Positions 26,342-34,286 of a DNA stretch of 64,000 nucleotides are shown in pieces; within the stretch, counting starts at the first letter, position 1; every line of letters starts with the position of its first letter. A program made the position numbers and the translations under genes. The DNA lies in the NCBI RefSeq assembly GCF_015160855.1, contig NZ_CP063373.1, forward strand, positions 248,001-312,000, in the 5' to 3' direction. Source of the stretch: Streptomyces ferrugineus (lineage in GTDB: Bacteria > Actinomycetota > Actinomycetes > Streptomycetales > Streptomycetaceae). The notes beneath the pieces were generated by a model. The model was given only the letters and a program-made list of their open reading frames with translations. It searched no databases and was not told the DNA's origin.

Positions 26342-27460
26342 TCAGCGACGCGACATGTAGATGTCGAGCGCCTTGTGGAGCAGCTTGTTCAGCGGGAAGT
26401 CCCACTCGCCGAGGTACTCGGCGGCCTGCCCGCCCGTGCCCACCTTGAACTGGATCAAGCCGAAGAGGTGGTCGGTCTCGTCCAGCGAGTCGGAGATGCC
26501 GCGCAGGTCGTAGACGGTCGCGCCGAGCGCGTAGGCGTCGCGCAGCATCCGCCACTGCATCGCGTTCGAGGGCCGGACCTCGCGGCCGATGTTGTCGGAG
26601 GCGCCGTAGGAGTACCAGACATGGCCGCCGACGATCAGCATGGTCGCCGCCGACAGGTTCACGCCCTCGTGGCGGGCGAAGTACAGCCGCATGCGGTTGG
26701 GGTCCTCGGTGTTGAGGGCCGTCCACATGCGCTGGAAGTACGACAGCGGGCGCGGCCGGAAGTGGTCGCGCACGGCCGTGATCTCGTACAGGCGCTGCCA
26801 TTCCTCGAGGTCCTGGTAGCCGCCCTGGACGACCTCGACGCCGGCCTTCTCGGCCTTCTTGATGTTGCGGCGCCACAGCTGGTTGAAGTTCTTGTGGACC
26901 TCTTCCAGGGACCGGTTGGCCAGCGGCACCTGGAAGACATAGCGGGGCTGTACGTCGCCGAAGCCGGCCCCGCCGTCCTCGCCCTGCTGCCACCCCATAC
27001 GACGCAGCTTGTCGGCGACTTCGAAGGCACGCGGCTCGATGAAGTCGGCCTCGATGTCGCGCAGTCGCTTCACGTCGGGGTTCTGGATGCCCTGCTTGAT
27101 GGAGCCCGCCTCCCAGCGCCGGATGATCACCGGCGGGCCCATCTTCACGGAGAAAGCGCCCTGGTTCTTGAGATGCGCGAGCATCGGTTCCAGCCAGTCG
27201 GTCAGATTCGGCGCGAACCAGTTGATGACCGGGCCCTCGGGCAGATAGGCGAGATAGCGCTTGATCTTGGGCAGCTGGCGGTAGAGGACGAGGCCGGCGC
27301 CGACCAGTTCACCGCTCTTGTCGAACCACCCGAGGCTCTCCGAACGCCACTCGGCCTTCACATCCGCCCAGGCCGGGACCTGCATGTGGCTCGCCGACGG
27401 CAGGCTCTGGATGTACGCCAGATGCTGCTCGCGACTGATCGTCCTCAGGGTCAGGCTCAT
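26342..27460 (-). CDS. femX: FemX-type peptidoglycan branch aminoacyltransferase
   Basis: 372 aa from ATG 27460, with GAGGAG 9 bp upstream; the frame extends to 27586 but without homology. Fem-family double GNAT fold: SASHMQVPAWADVKAEWRSE near the N-terminus, YLAYLPEGPVINW, the central NFNQLWRRNIKKAEKAGVEV, and the C-terminal DLRGISDSLDETDHLFGLIQ with FKVGTGG. These enzymes transfer an amino acid from aminoacyl-tRNA to lipid II. In Streptomyces FemX adds the first glycine of the interpeptide bridge and is essential. Located 98 bp upstream of the racemase-like gene. Confidence 0.92.
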   Translation of the reverse strand: MSLTLRTISREQHLAYIQSLPSASHMQVPAWADVKAEWRSESLGWFDKSGELVGAGLVLYRQLPKIKRYLAYLPEGPVINWFAPNLTDWLEPMLAHLKNQGAFSVKMGPPVIIRRWEAGSIKQGIQNPDVKRLRDIEADFIEPRAFEVADKLRRMGWQQGEDGGAGFGDVQPRYVFQVPLANRSLEEVHKNFNQLWRRNIKKAEKAGVEVVQGGYQDLEEWQRLYEITAVRDHFRPRPLSYFQRMWTALNTEDPNRMRLYFARHEGVNLSAATMLIVGGHVWYSYGASDNIGREVRPSNAMQWRMLRDAYALGATVYDLRGISDSLDETDHLFGLIQFKVGTGGQAAEYLGEWDFPLNKLLHKALDIYMSRR

Positions 27461-27678
27461 TCGGGGCGCTCCTCGGGCTGGTGTGTCCCCATGGGTACAG
27501 GGGCTCCGGCTCTCGCGGAAGCCTACTGCGCCTTGGGAGCGCCCCGACTGGGCGTACGGCAGCTTCACTCCGGTCTTGTGGGCCACCGGAGCGTTCGAGG
27601 GCGTTCTATGCGTTGTTCTACCGGTGTTCGGAGGGCGCGGTCTCCGTGGCCGGCGCGAGGAGGGAGCTGTGGCAGGCG

Positions 27679-27984
27679 TCAGCCGCCGAAGAGCCCGCCG
27701 TGCGCCATGCCGAGGAAGAAACCGACTCCGGAGGCACCTAGGCCCAGGATCAGACCGAACCGCTCACGGGTCGTCACCGAGATCCACTGGCCGTACGCAC
27801 CGGTCATGATGCCCACCAGACCGGTCCAGGAGCTGAGTAGGTTCAGGTCGTGGAACTGGGCTGTGACGAAGGACGTGATGCCCAGCACCAGGGTCACCGC
27901 GAGCAGGGTGTCCTGGAGAGGGTGGGGCTTTCCGTCCGTGGCGAAAAGGCCTCCGACGGTGTTGGGTCGCATTGCCTGTGCCAT
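27679..27984 (-). CDS. Small integral membrane protein
   Basis: 101 aa from ATG 27984 with AGGAGG upstream. Three hydrophobic segments are visible (LAVTLVLGITSFVTA, SWTGLVGIMTGAYGQW, FGLILGLGASGVGFFLGMAH). No catalytic motif. The frame is conserved-looking in codon use and the N-terminus MAQAMRPNTVGGLFATDGKP is typical of a Streptomyces-wide hypothetical family next to rpsF. Function unknown. Confidence 0.75.
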   Translation of the reverse strand: MAQAMRPNTVGGLFATDGKPHPLQDTLLAVTLVLGITSFVTAQFHDLNLLSSWTGLVGIMTGAYGQWISVTTRERFGLILGLGASGVGFFLGMAHGGLFGG

Positions 27985-28230
27985 AGGGCACCTCCTGCGG
28001 AAGGCGGCGCATCGTAGCGCCATACACACCCGATGTGTACAGATTGTGGGCGACGGCGGCCGGATTTCAACCGGACGCCGGTGTGCGGGTACTGTGTACC
28101 GTCTGCACCGGTGTCTGCCCGGGCCAGCTCGGGGGAACCGTGAGGTCACCCCCGATTGTCAGTGGCGGCCGATACCGTTGCGTACGCATCACAACCCTCC
28201 TGCCACGGAACGACCGTGGCCGCTGAGTCC

Positions 28231-28240
28231 AAAGGAGGTG
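28231..28240 (+). promoter_or_regulatory. Near-perfect Shine-Dalgarno of rpsF
   Basis: AAAGGAGGTG, almost full complementarity to the 16S rRNA 3' end, ends 8 bp before the rpsF ATG and decides its start against the longer frame. Confidence 0.85.
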
Positions 28241-28248
28241 GGTTCCAC

Positions 28249-28539
28249 ATGCGTCACTACGAGGTGATGGTCATCCTCGACCCCGATCTGGAGGAGCGCG
28301 CCGTCGCCCCTCTGATCGAGAACTTCCTCTCCGTCGTCCGTGAGGGCAACGGCAAGGTCGAGAAGGTCGACACCTGGGGCCGTCGTCGTCTCTCGTACGA
28401 GATCAAGAAGAAGCCTGAGGGCATCTACTCGGTCATCGACCTGCAGGCCGAGCCTGCGGTCGTCAAGGAGCTCGACCGCCAGATGAACCTGAACGAGTCG
28501 GTCCTCCGGACCAAGGTCCTCCGCCCCGAGACCCACTGA
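28249..28539 (+). CDS. rpsF: 30S ribosomal protein S6
   Basis: 96 aa, ATG 28249 set by the strong upstream site. Sequence [37 protein letters not shown] and [10 protein letters not shown] are conserved S6 segments. S6 binds 16S rRNA in the small-subunit platform together with S18, which is encoded two genes downstream. First gene of rpsF-ssb-rpsR-rplI. The C-terminal glutamate extension of E. coli S6 is absent, as usual in actinobacteria. Confidence 0.97.
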   Translation: MRHYEVMVILDPDLEERAVAPLIENFLSVVREGNGKVEKVDTWGRRRLSYEIKKKPEGIYSVIDLQAEPAVVKELDRQMNLNESVLRTKVLRPETH

Positions 28540-28620
28540 GCTCTCCCGTTCAGCTGATCTCGGGATTCGAGTAGCAGCAACCAAGCAGCCAGAGCAGCAA
28601 ACCCGCCGAGAGGTACCCCC

Positions 28621-29217
28621 ATGGCAGGCGAGACCGTCATCACGGTCGTCGGCAATCTTGTCGATGACCCCGAGCTGCGCTTCACCCCGTCCGGTGCGGC
28701 GGTCGCGAAGTTCCGTGTCGCGTCCACTCCCCGCACCTTCGACCGTCAGACGAACGAGTGGAAGGACGGCGAGAGCCTGTTCCTGACCTGCTCGGTCTGG
28801 CGTCAGGCGGCGGAGAACGTCGCCGAGTCGCTCCAGCGAGGCATGCGCGTCATCGTGCAGGGCCGGCTGAAGCAGCGGTCCTACGAGGACCGTGAGGGCG
28901 TCAAGCGCACGGTCTACGAGCTGGATGTCGAGGAAGTCGGCGCCAGCCTGCGGAACGCCACGGCGAAGGTCACCAAGACCTCCGGTGGCGCCCGCAGTGG
29001 TCAGGGCGGTTACGGCGGCGGTGGCGGCCAGGGTGGCGGCGGCTGGGGCGGTGGCCCCGGTGGCGGTCAGCAGGGCGGCGGTGCTCCCGCCGACGACCCG
29101 TGGGCGACCGGTGCTCCCGCCGGTGGTGGCAACCAGGGCGGCGGCGGTGGCGGCGGCTGGGGTGGAAACTCCGGCGGCGGCGGTGGCGGCGGCTACTCGG
29201 AAGAGCCCCCCTTCTAG
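28621..29217 (+). CDS. ssb: Single-stranded DNA-binding protein
   Basis: 198 aa. OB fold in residues 1-115 ([57 protein letters not shown]), then a Gly/Gln-rich flexible linker with long glycine runs and the acidic tip YSEEPPF, a variant of the usual DDDIPF that recruits replication and repair partners. Essential for replication and recombination. It lies 81 bp after rpsF and 57 bp before rpsR, the standard bacterial arrangement. Confidence 0.97.
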   Translation: MAGETVITVVGNLVDDPELRFTPSGAAVAKFRVASTPRTFDRQTNEWKDGESLFLTCSVWRQAAENVAESLQRGMRVIVQGRLKQRSYEDREGVKRTVYELDVEEVGASLRNATAKVTKTSGGARSGQGGYGGGGGQGGGGWGGGPGGGQQGGGAPADDPWATGAPAGGGNQGGGGGGGWGGNSGGGGGGGYSEEPPF

Positions 29218-29274
29218 GCCTTCGGGTCTGGGGTGGGCCGCACCCAAACTTCTTGATCACACAGGAGAAACACC

Positions 29275-29511
29275 ATGGCGAAGCCGCCTGTGCGCAAGCC
29301 TAAGAAGAAGGTCTGCGCTTTCTGCAAGGACAAGGTCACGTACGTGGACTACAAGGACACGAACATGCTGCGGAAGTTCATTTCCGACCGCGGCAAGATC
29401 CGTGCCCGTCGCGTGACCGGCAACTGCACGCAGCACCAGCGTGACGTCGCCACGGCCGTCAAGAACAGCCGTGAGATGGCGCTGCTGCCCTACACCTCCA
29501 CCGCGCGCTAA
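29275..29511 (+). CDS. rpsR: 30S ribosomal protein S18 (zinc-binding, C+ type)
   Basis: 78 aa. The Cys-containing form: CAFCKDK near residues 14-20 and NCTQHQR later supply C-x2-C and C-x2-H ligands for zinc. Core motifs [20 protein letters not shown] are S18. It binds beside S6 on the 30S platform. In Streptomyces a zinc-free paralogue can replace C+ S18 under zinc starvation; this copy is the zinc-replete version, in the main ribosomal operon. Confidence 0.96.
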   Translation: MAKPPVRKPKKKVCAFCKDKVTYVDYKDTNMLRKFISDRGKIRARRVTGNCTQHQRDVATAVKNSREMALLPYTSTAR

Positions 29512-29529
29512 GGGAAGGGTGACCGACAC

Positions 29530-29976
29530 ATGAAGATCATCCTCACCCACGAGGTCTCCGGCCTCGGTGCCGCGGGCGACGTCGTCGACGTCAAGGACGG
29601 TTACGCTCGCAACTACCTGATCCCGCGGAAGTTCGCTATCCGCTGGACCAAGGGCGGCGAGAAGGACGTCGAGCAGATCCGTCGTGCTCGCAAGATCCAC
29701 GAGATTCAGACCATCGAGCAGGCCAACGCTGTCAAGGCCCAGCTCGAGGGTGTGAAGGTCCGTCTGGCCGTCCGCTCCGGCGACGCCGGTCGTCTCTTCG
29801 GTTCCGTCACCCCGGCCGACATCGCGTCCGCGATCAAGGCTGCGGGTGGCCCCGAGGTCGACAAGCGTCGTATCGAGCTCGGCGCGCCGATCAAGACCCT
29901 GGGCGCCCACGAGACGTCCGTGCGTCTGCACCCCGAGGTTGCCGCCAAGGTCAACATCGAGGTCATCGCGGCCTGA
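29530..29976 (+). CDS. rplI: 50S ribosomal protein L9
   Basis: 148 aa. [20 protein letters not shown] and [20 protein letters not shown] are the conserved N-terminal domain; a long connecting helix ([20 protein letters not shown]) leads to the C-terminal domain with [16 protein letters not shown]9 binds 23S rRNA at the L1 stalk base. Last gene of the operon, followed by a terminator. Confidence 0.97.
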   Translation: MKIILTHEVSGLGAAGDVVDVKDGYARNYLIPRKFAIRWTKGGEKDVEQIRRARKIHEIQTIEQANAVKAQLEGVKVRLAVRSGDAGRLFGSVTPADIASAIKAAGGPEVDKRRIELGAPIKTLGAHETSVRLHPEVAAKVNIEVIAA

Positions 29977-30002
29977 TCGCCGCGTTCGGCTGGAACAGCT
30001 GA

Positions 30003-30040
30003 GTGAAGGGGCCGTACCCGCTGGGGTGCGGCCCCTTCAC
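30003..30040 (+). terminator. Terminator of the rpsF operon
   Basis: 17-bp stem (GTGAAGGGGCCG outer arm, one G-T inside) around a 4-nt loop, 26 bp after the rplI stop. Confidence 0.85.
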
Positions 30041-30100
30041 TGTGCAGCGAACGGCTTCTTCTCAGGGAGCGGGCCGGATCCCGGCGAGCGGGGCGCGTCG

Positions 30101-30114
30101 GTTTCACGTGAAAC
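30101..30114. other. parS site 10 (exact), first of a tandem pair
   Basis: Exact GTTTCACGTGAAAC between the rplI terminator and the MATE gene. Confidence 0.92.
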
Positions 30115-30119
30115 AGCGT

Positions 30120-30133
30120 GTTTCACGTGAAAC
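30120..30133. other. parS site 11 (exact), second of a tandem pair
   Basis: Exact GTTTCACGTGAAAC, 5 bp after site 10 and 2 bp before the MATE stop codon. Confidence 0.92.
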
Positions 30134-30135
30134 AG

Positions 30136-31473
30136 TCAGCGCGTGGCGCCCGTGACGATCCAGCGGCCCGAGCGGGAGCGCAGCCAGAGCGTCAGCATGC
30201 GCACCGTCATCATCAGCGTCATGGCGGCCCAGATTGCGGTGAGGCCTCCGCCGACCACGGGGACGAGCAGCGCGACTGGAGTGAAGACCGCCAGGGTGAG
30301 CACCATGGCCCAGGCGAGATAGGGGCCGTCGCCCGCTCCCATCAGGACGCCGTCCAGGACGAAGACGACGCCGCAGATCGGCTGGGAGAGCGCCACCACG
30401 AGAAGGGCGGGCAGGGCAGCGTCCTTGACGACCGAGTCGCCGGTGAACAACGGCAGGAAGAGCGGTCGGCTGATCACCACGAGCAGGCCGAGGACGACGC
30501 CGGCGGCGATGCCCCACTCCACCATGCGGCGGCAGGCGGCCCGGGCGCCCTCGGCGTCGCCGGCGCCGAGATACCTGCCGATGATGGCCTGACCGGCGAT
30601 GGCGATGGCGTCCAGAGCGAAGGCGAGCAGGCTCCACAGCGACAGGATGATCTGGTGCGCGGCGATGTCGGCGTCCCCGAGGCGGGCTGCGACGGCCGTC
30701 GCGATCATCAGGATCGCCCGCAATGAGAGAGTGCGGACCAGGAGGGGCACGCCGGCCTGTGCGGAGGCCCTTATCCCAACCGCGTCGGGACGCAGGGAGG
30801 CGCCGTGCTCGCGCGCGCCGCGGACCACGACCACGAGATAGATCGCGGCCATACCGCACTGAGCGATGACGGTGCCCCAGGCGGAACCCGCGATGCCGAG
30901 GTCGGCGCCGTAGACGAGACCTGCGTTGAGGGCGGCGTTGGCGATGAAACCCGCGACGGCGACGTACAGCGGAGTCCTGGTGTCTTGTAGGCCGCGTAGG
31001 ACGCCGGAGGCGGCGAGCACGACGAGCATCGCCGGGATGCCGAGTGCCGAGATCCGTAGATAGGTGGTCGCGTACGGGGCCGCTGTGTCCGAGGCGCCGA
31101 AGAGTTCCACGAGAAACGGTGCCGTGGGCAGGACGACCGCGACGACGCCGACGCCGAGGAGGATGGCCAGCCAGATACCGTCCATGCCCTGGCGGATGGC
31201 GGCCTGGAGGTCTCCGGCGCCGACGCGTCGGGCGACGGCCGCGGTGGTGGCGTAGGCAAGGAACACGAAGACGCTGACGGCTGTCATGAGGAGGGCCGAA
31301 GCGACCCCGAGCCCGGCGAGCTGTGCTGTGCCGAGATGGCCGACAATCGCGCTGTCGGCCATGACGAAGAGGGGCTCGGCGACGAGTGCGCCGAAGGCCG
31401 GAACGGCCAGAGCGACGATCTCTCGATCGTGCTGTCTCCGGACGGCCTTGGGTCTCGCGGGGGCCTGTGTCAT
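30136..31473 (-). CDS. MATE family (DinF-type) efflux transporter
   Basis: 445 aa from ATG 31473 (frame open to 31515). Twelve hydrophobic segments in two repeats; characteristic stretches are IVALAVPAFGALVAEPLFVM, DSAIVGHLGTAQLAGLGVAS and RGLQDTRTPLYVAVAGFIAN, with the second repeat at IAIAGQAIIGRYLGAGDAEG. The DinF-like subgroup exports drugs or oxidised compounds by Na+ or H+ antiport. Substrate not predictable. Divergent from dnaB. Confidence 0.93.
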   Translation of the reverse strand: MTQAPARPKAVRRQHDREIVALAVPAFGALVAEPLFVMADSAIVGHLGTAQLAGLGVASALLMTAVSVFVFLAYATTAAVARRVGAGDLQAAIRQGMDGIWLAILLGVGVVAVVLPTAPFLVELFGASDTAAPYATTYLRISALGIPAMLVVLAASGVLRGLQDTRTPLYVAVAGFIANAALNAGLVYGADLGIAGSAWGTVIAQCGMAAIYLVVVVRGAREHGASLRPDAVGIRASAQAGVPLLVRTLSLRAILMIATAVAARLGDADIAAHQIILSLWSLLAFALDAIAIAGQAIIGRYLGAGDAEGARAACRRMVEWGIAAGVVLGLLVVISRPLFLPLFTGDSVVKDAALPALLVVALSQPICGVVFVLDGVLMGAGDGPYLAWAMVLTLAVFTPVALLVPVVGGGLTAIWAAMTLMMTVRMLTLWLRSRSGRWIVTGATR

Positions 31474-31932
31474 GGCCACCAATCTAATCGTCCACAGGTA
31501 AGAGATGCAATCCAATACTGACCCTTACTCGTGGTCTCGCGTCGTGTGCTTTCGTGCGTCGTTCGAAGCGATCTTGGTCCGACTGGGGAAGTTTTTCTTC
31601 TGCACAGCCGGTGGACGGCAACGTTGCAGGTCAGAGTGGGTCCTTGGGAATCTCTCCAGGCTTGTTCACAGGGCTGTCCACCGGGTCGTGCACAGGTTTT
31701 GCGGAGTTCTCCACAGCATCCGGGCCGTCGTCCACATGGCCTGTGGATAACCAGATTGGCTGACGGTGCCCGCGGGCCTACCGTGGTCCGGCGCCCGCTC
31801 CGTTCGTCGGCCGTGAAAGCGTCACAAAACCGACGTGCCAGAACCGGAGTTGGGCCTCTTATTTGTCAGTGGCGTGCCGTAGAACAGAGGGGCACGGCGA
31901 GGTCCGCTCGGCGGACGGGAGGAGGTGGCTCG
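31474..31932 (+). promoter_or_regulatory. Long leader/regulatory region of dnaB
   Basis: 459 bp between divergent MATE and dnaB starts, with lower GC and no convincing gene. Its notable content is the DnaA-box cluster at 31662-31750. A frame at 31505-31750 encodes a VHR-repeating peptide only because of the repeated box sequence. Confidence 0.5.
31662..31750. promoter_or_regulatory. DnaA-box cluster upstream of dnaB
   Basis: Within 89 bp: TTGTTCACA (31662), CTGTCCACC (31674), TCGTGCACA (31686), TTCTCCACA (31707), TCGTCCACA (31728) and, on the minus strand, TTATCCACA (31742-31750). The last is the perfect bacterial DnaA box; TCGTCCACA and TTGTTCACA differ from the Streptomyces preferred TTGTCCACA by one base. 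The first three are spaced 12 bp apart. DnaA binding is inferred. Confidence 0.6.
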
Positions 31933-33411
31933 GTGAGTATTTCCGAGCCCTTGGACGACCCGTGGGCCGACAGCGGCCCCAGTGATCGTCTGCCCGCCTC
32001 CCGCCGGCGTGGGGACGGTGGCCGAGGACGCGACGAGCAGCATGACCGCGGACGGGACAGCGGAGAGTGGGACCGCGGCGGTTCGGCCTTCGAGCGGGTA
32101 CCGCCGCAGGATCTCGACGCCGAACAGTCCGTCCTCGGCGGCATGCTCCTGTCCAAGGACGCCATTGCCGACGTGGTCGAGGTCATCAAGGGCCACGACT
32201 TCTACAAGCCCGCACACGAGACGATCTTCCAGGCGATCCTCGACGTCTACGCCAAGGGTGAGCCGGCCGACCCGATCACCATCGCCGCCGAACTCACCAA
32301 GCGCGGCGAGATCAACAAGGTCGGCGGCGCCTCGTATCTCCACACCCTCGTCCAGATGGTGCCGACGGCGGCGAACGCCGAGTACTACGCGGAGATCGTG
32401 CACGAGCGCGCGGTGCTGCGCCGCCTCGTCGAGGCCGGCACCCGCATCACACAGATGGGATACGCGGCCGACGACGACGTCGACGAGATCGTCAACCGCG
32501 CCCAGGCCGAGATCTACGCGGTCACCGAGCAGCGCACCAGCGAGGACTATCTGCCGCTCGGCGACATCATGGAAGGCGCGCTCGACGAGATCGAGGCGAT
32601 CGGCTCGCGCACCGGCGAGATGACCGGTGTGCCCACCGGGTTCACGGACCTCGACTCGCTCACCAACGGTCTGCACCCGGGCCAGATGATCGTCATCGCG
32701 GCCCGTCCCGCGATGGGTAAGTCCACCCTCGCACTGGACTTCGCGCGGGCGGCGTCGATCAAGAACAACCTGGCGAGCGTCATCTTCTCCCTGGAGATGG
32801 GGCGCAACGAGATCGCGATGCGTCTGCTGTCGGCCGAGGCGCGTGTGGCGTTGCACCACATGCGTTCCGGAACCATGACGGACGAGGACTGGACCCGGCT
32901 GGCGCGGCGGATGCCCGAGGTTTCCGCAGCGCCGCTCTATATCGACGACTCCCCGAACCTGTCGATGATGGAGATCCGTGCGAAGTGCCGTCGACTGAAG
33001 CAGCGCAATGACATCAAGCTCGTGATCATCGACTATCTGCAGCTGATGCAGTCCGGCGGTTCGAAGCGTGCCGAGAGCCGTCAGCAGGAGGTCTCGGACA
33101 TGTCCCGTAACCTCAAGCTGCTGGCGAAGGAGCTGGAGGTCCCGGTGATCGCGCTCTCGCAGCTCAACCGTGGTCCCGAGCAGCGTACGGACAAGAAGCC
33201 GATGGTGTCCGACCTGCGTGAGTCCGGCTCCATCGAGCAGGACGCCGACATGGTGATCCTGCTGCACCGTGAGGACGCCTACGAGAAGGAGTCGCCGCGC
33301 GCCGGCGAGGCGGACATCATCGTGGGCAAGCACCGTAACGGCCCGACGGCGACGATCACGGTCGCCTTCCAGGGCCACTACTCGCGGTTCGTGGACATGG
33401 CGCAGACCTGA
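31933..33411 (+). CDS. dnaB: Replicative DNA helicase DnaB
   Basis: 492 aa from GTG 31933, with GGAGGTG 5 bp upstream. N-terminal helical domain (PPQDLDAEQSVLGGMLLSKD), then the RecA-like ATPase with Walker A ARPAMGKST near residue 256, Walker B VIIDYLQLM near 365, and the H4 LSQLNRGPEQRTDKKP and SGSIEQDADMVILLHRED motifs. It unwinds DNA ahead of the replisome as a hexamer. No intein interrupts it, unlike some mycobacterial DnaB. Confidence 0.96.
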   Translation: MSISEPLDDPWADSGPSDRLPASRRRGDGGRGRDEQHDRGRDSGEWDRGGSAFERVPPQDLDAEQSVLGGMLLSKDAIADVVEVIKGHDFYKPAHETIFQAILDVYAKGEPADPITIAAELTKRGEINKVGGASYLHTLVQMVPTAANAEYYAEIVHERAVLRRLVEAGTRITQMGYAADDDVDEIVNRAQAEIYAVTEQRTSEDYLPLGDIMEGALDEIEAIGSRTGEMTGVPTGFTDLDSLTNGLHPGQMIVIAARPAMGKSTLALDFARAASIKNNLASVIFSLEMGRNEIAMRLLSAEARVALHHMRSGTMTDEDWTRLARRMPEVSAAPLYIDDSPNLSMMEIRAKCRRLKQRNDIKLVIIDYLQLMQSGGSKRAESRQQEVSDMSRNLKLLAKELEVPVIALSQLNRGPEQRTDKKPMVSDLRESGSIEQDADMVILLHREDAYEKESPRAGEADIIVGKHRNGPTATITVAFQGHYSRFVDMAQT

Positions 33412-33540
33412 TCCGTCGCACCGCAACTATCAGCTGCGACGCCGCCCGGACCACACCCGTCTGCTTCCGCACAGCCGCTGGTCACGGATCTGCCGCCGCA
33501 CCGGCACCCCGGTCGGCAGAGGACCCCGCGAGCTAACCGC

Positions 33541-34101
33541 CTACCTCGTCTCGTACCTGGTCAGGATCACGCCGCAGGGAAATGTCCGCGTCTCCACCAG
33601 GTTCAGGTTCACCCAGCTGTCCAGCGCGGTGAAGAACGGCGTGCCGCCGCCCACCAGGACCGGCGCAGTGGCCAGCACGTACTCGTCGATCAACCCGGCC
33701 CGCATGGCCGCCCCGGCGAGCGTCGCGCCGCCGATGTCCATCGGGCCGCCGTCCTCGGCCTTGAGCCGGGTGATCTCGGCGACCGCGTCGCCGGTGACCA
33801 GGCGGGTGTTCCAGTCGACCTTGTCGATCGTCGAGGAGAACACCACCTTCGACATGTCCCGCCAGCGGCGCGCGAACTCGATCTCCGCCGGGGTGGCGTT
33901 GGGCTGCTGGTCGCCGGTCGGCCAGTAGGAGCTCATCGTCTGCCACAGCTTGCGCCCGTACAGCGTCAGGTCGGTCGCCTGCAGCTGGTCGGACCAGAAC
34001 TGGAACAGCTCGTCGCTCGGCACGCTCCAGCCGATGTCGTCGCCGGGCGCGGCGATGTAGCCGTCCAGGCTCAGGTTCATGCCGTAGATCAGTTTCCGCA
34101 T
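33541..34101 (-). CDS. Dihydrofolate reductase-fold (RibD C-terminal) protein
   Basis: 186 aa. MRKLIYGMNLSLDGYIAAPG is the typical N-terminus of this family; TLYGRKLWQTMSSYW, SKVVFSST and the NADPH loop DIGGATLAGAAM follow, with PVLVGGGTPFF near the end. The family includes riboflavin-pathway reductases and many stand-alone reductases of unknown substrate. Divergent from the beta-lactamase-like gene. No genes of riboflavin synthesis are nearby, so a pathway role is unlikely. Confidence 0.88.
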   Translation of the reverse strand: MRKLIYGMNLSLDGYIAAPGDDIGWSVPSDELFQFWSDQLQATDLTLYGRKLWQTMSSYWPTGDQQPNATPAEIEFARRWRDMSKVVFSSTIDKVDWNTRLVTGDAVAEITRLKAEDGGPMDIGGATLAGAAMRAGLIDEYVLATAPVLVGGGTPFFTALDSWVNLNLVETRTFPCGVILTRYETR

Positions 34102-34286
34102 GGCGCCAGCCTTCCGTGAGTCGGTCTCACGCGTACAGACCGGCGCGGCGCGGGAAACTCATCGGTGCGCGATCTGAGCTCGCATGCAGTCCCCGTGGCT
34201 GGACATGTCATCGGCGGCGAGATCCGCAGTCGCACCCGGGGGATATGGGCTTGGCTCCCGAGCGGCCACCGGGGTGGACTGGAGGG

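Noticed and set aside
31505..31750. 81-codon frame with VHR repeats before dnaB
   Set aside because: The repeats are only the translation of the DnaA-like boxes; codon bias is poor and no ribosome site is visible.
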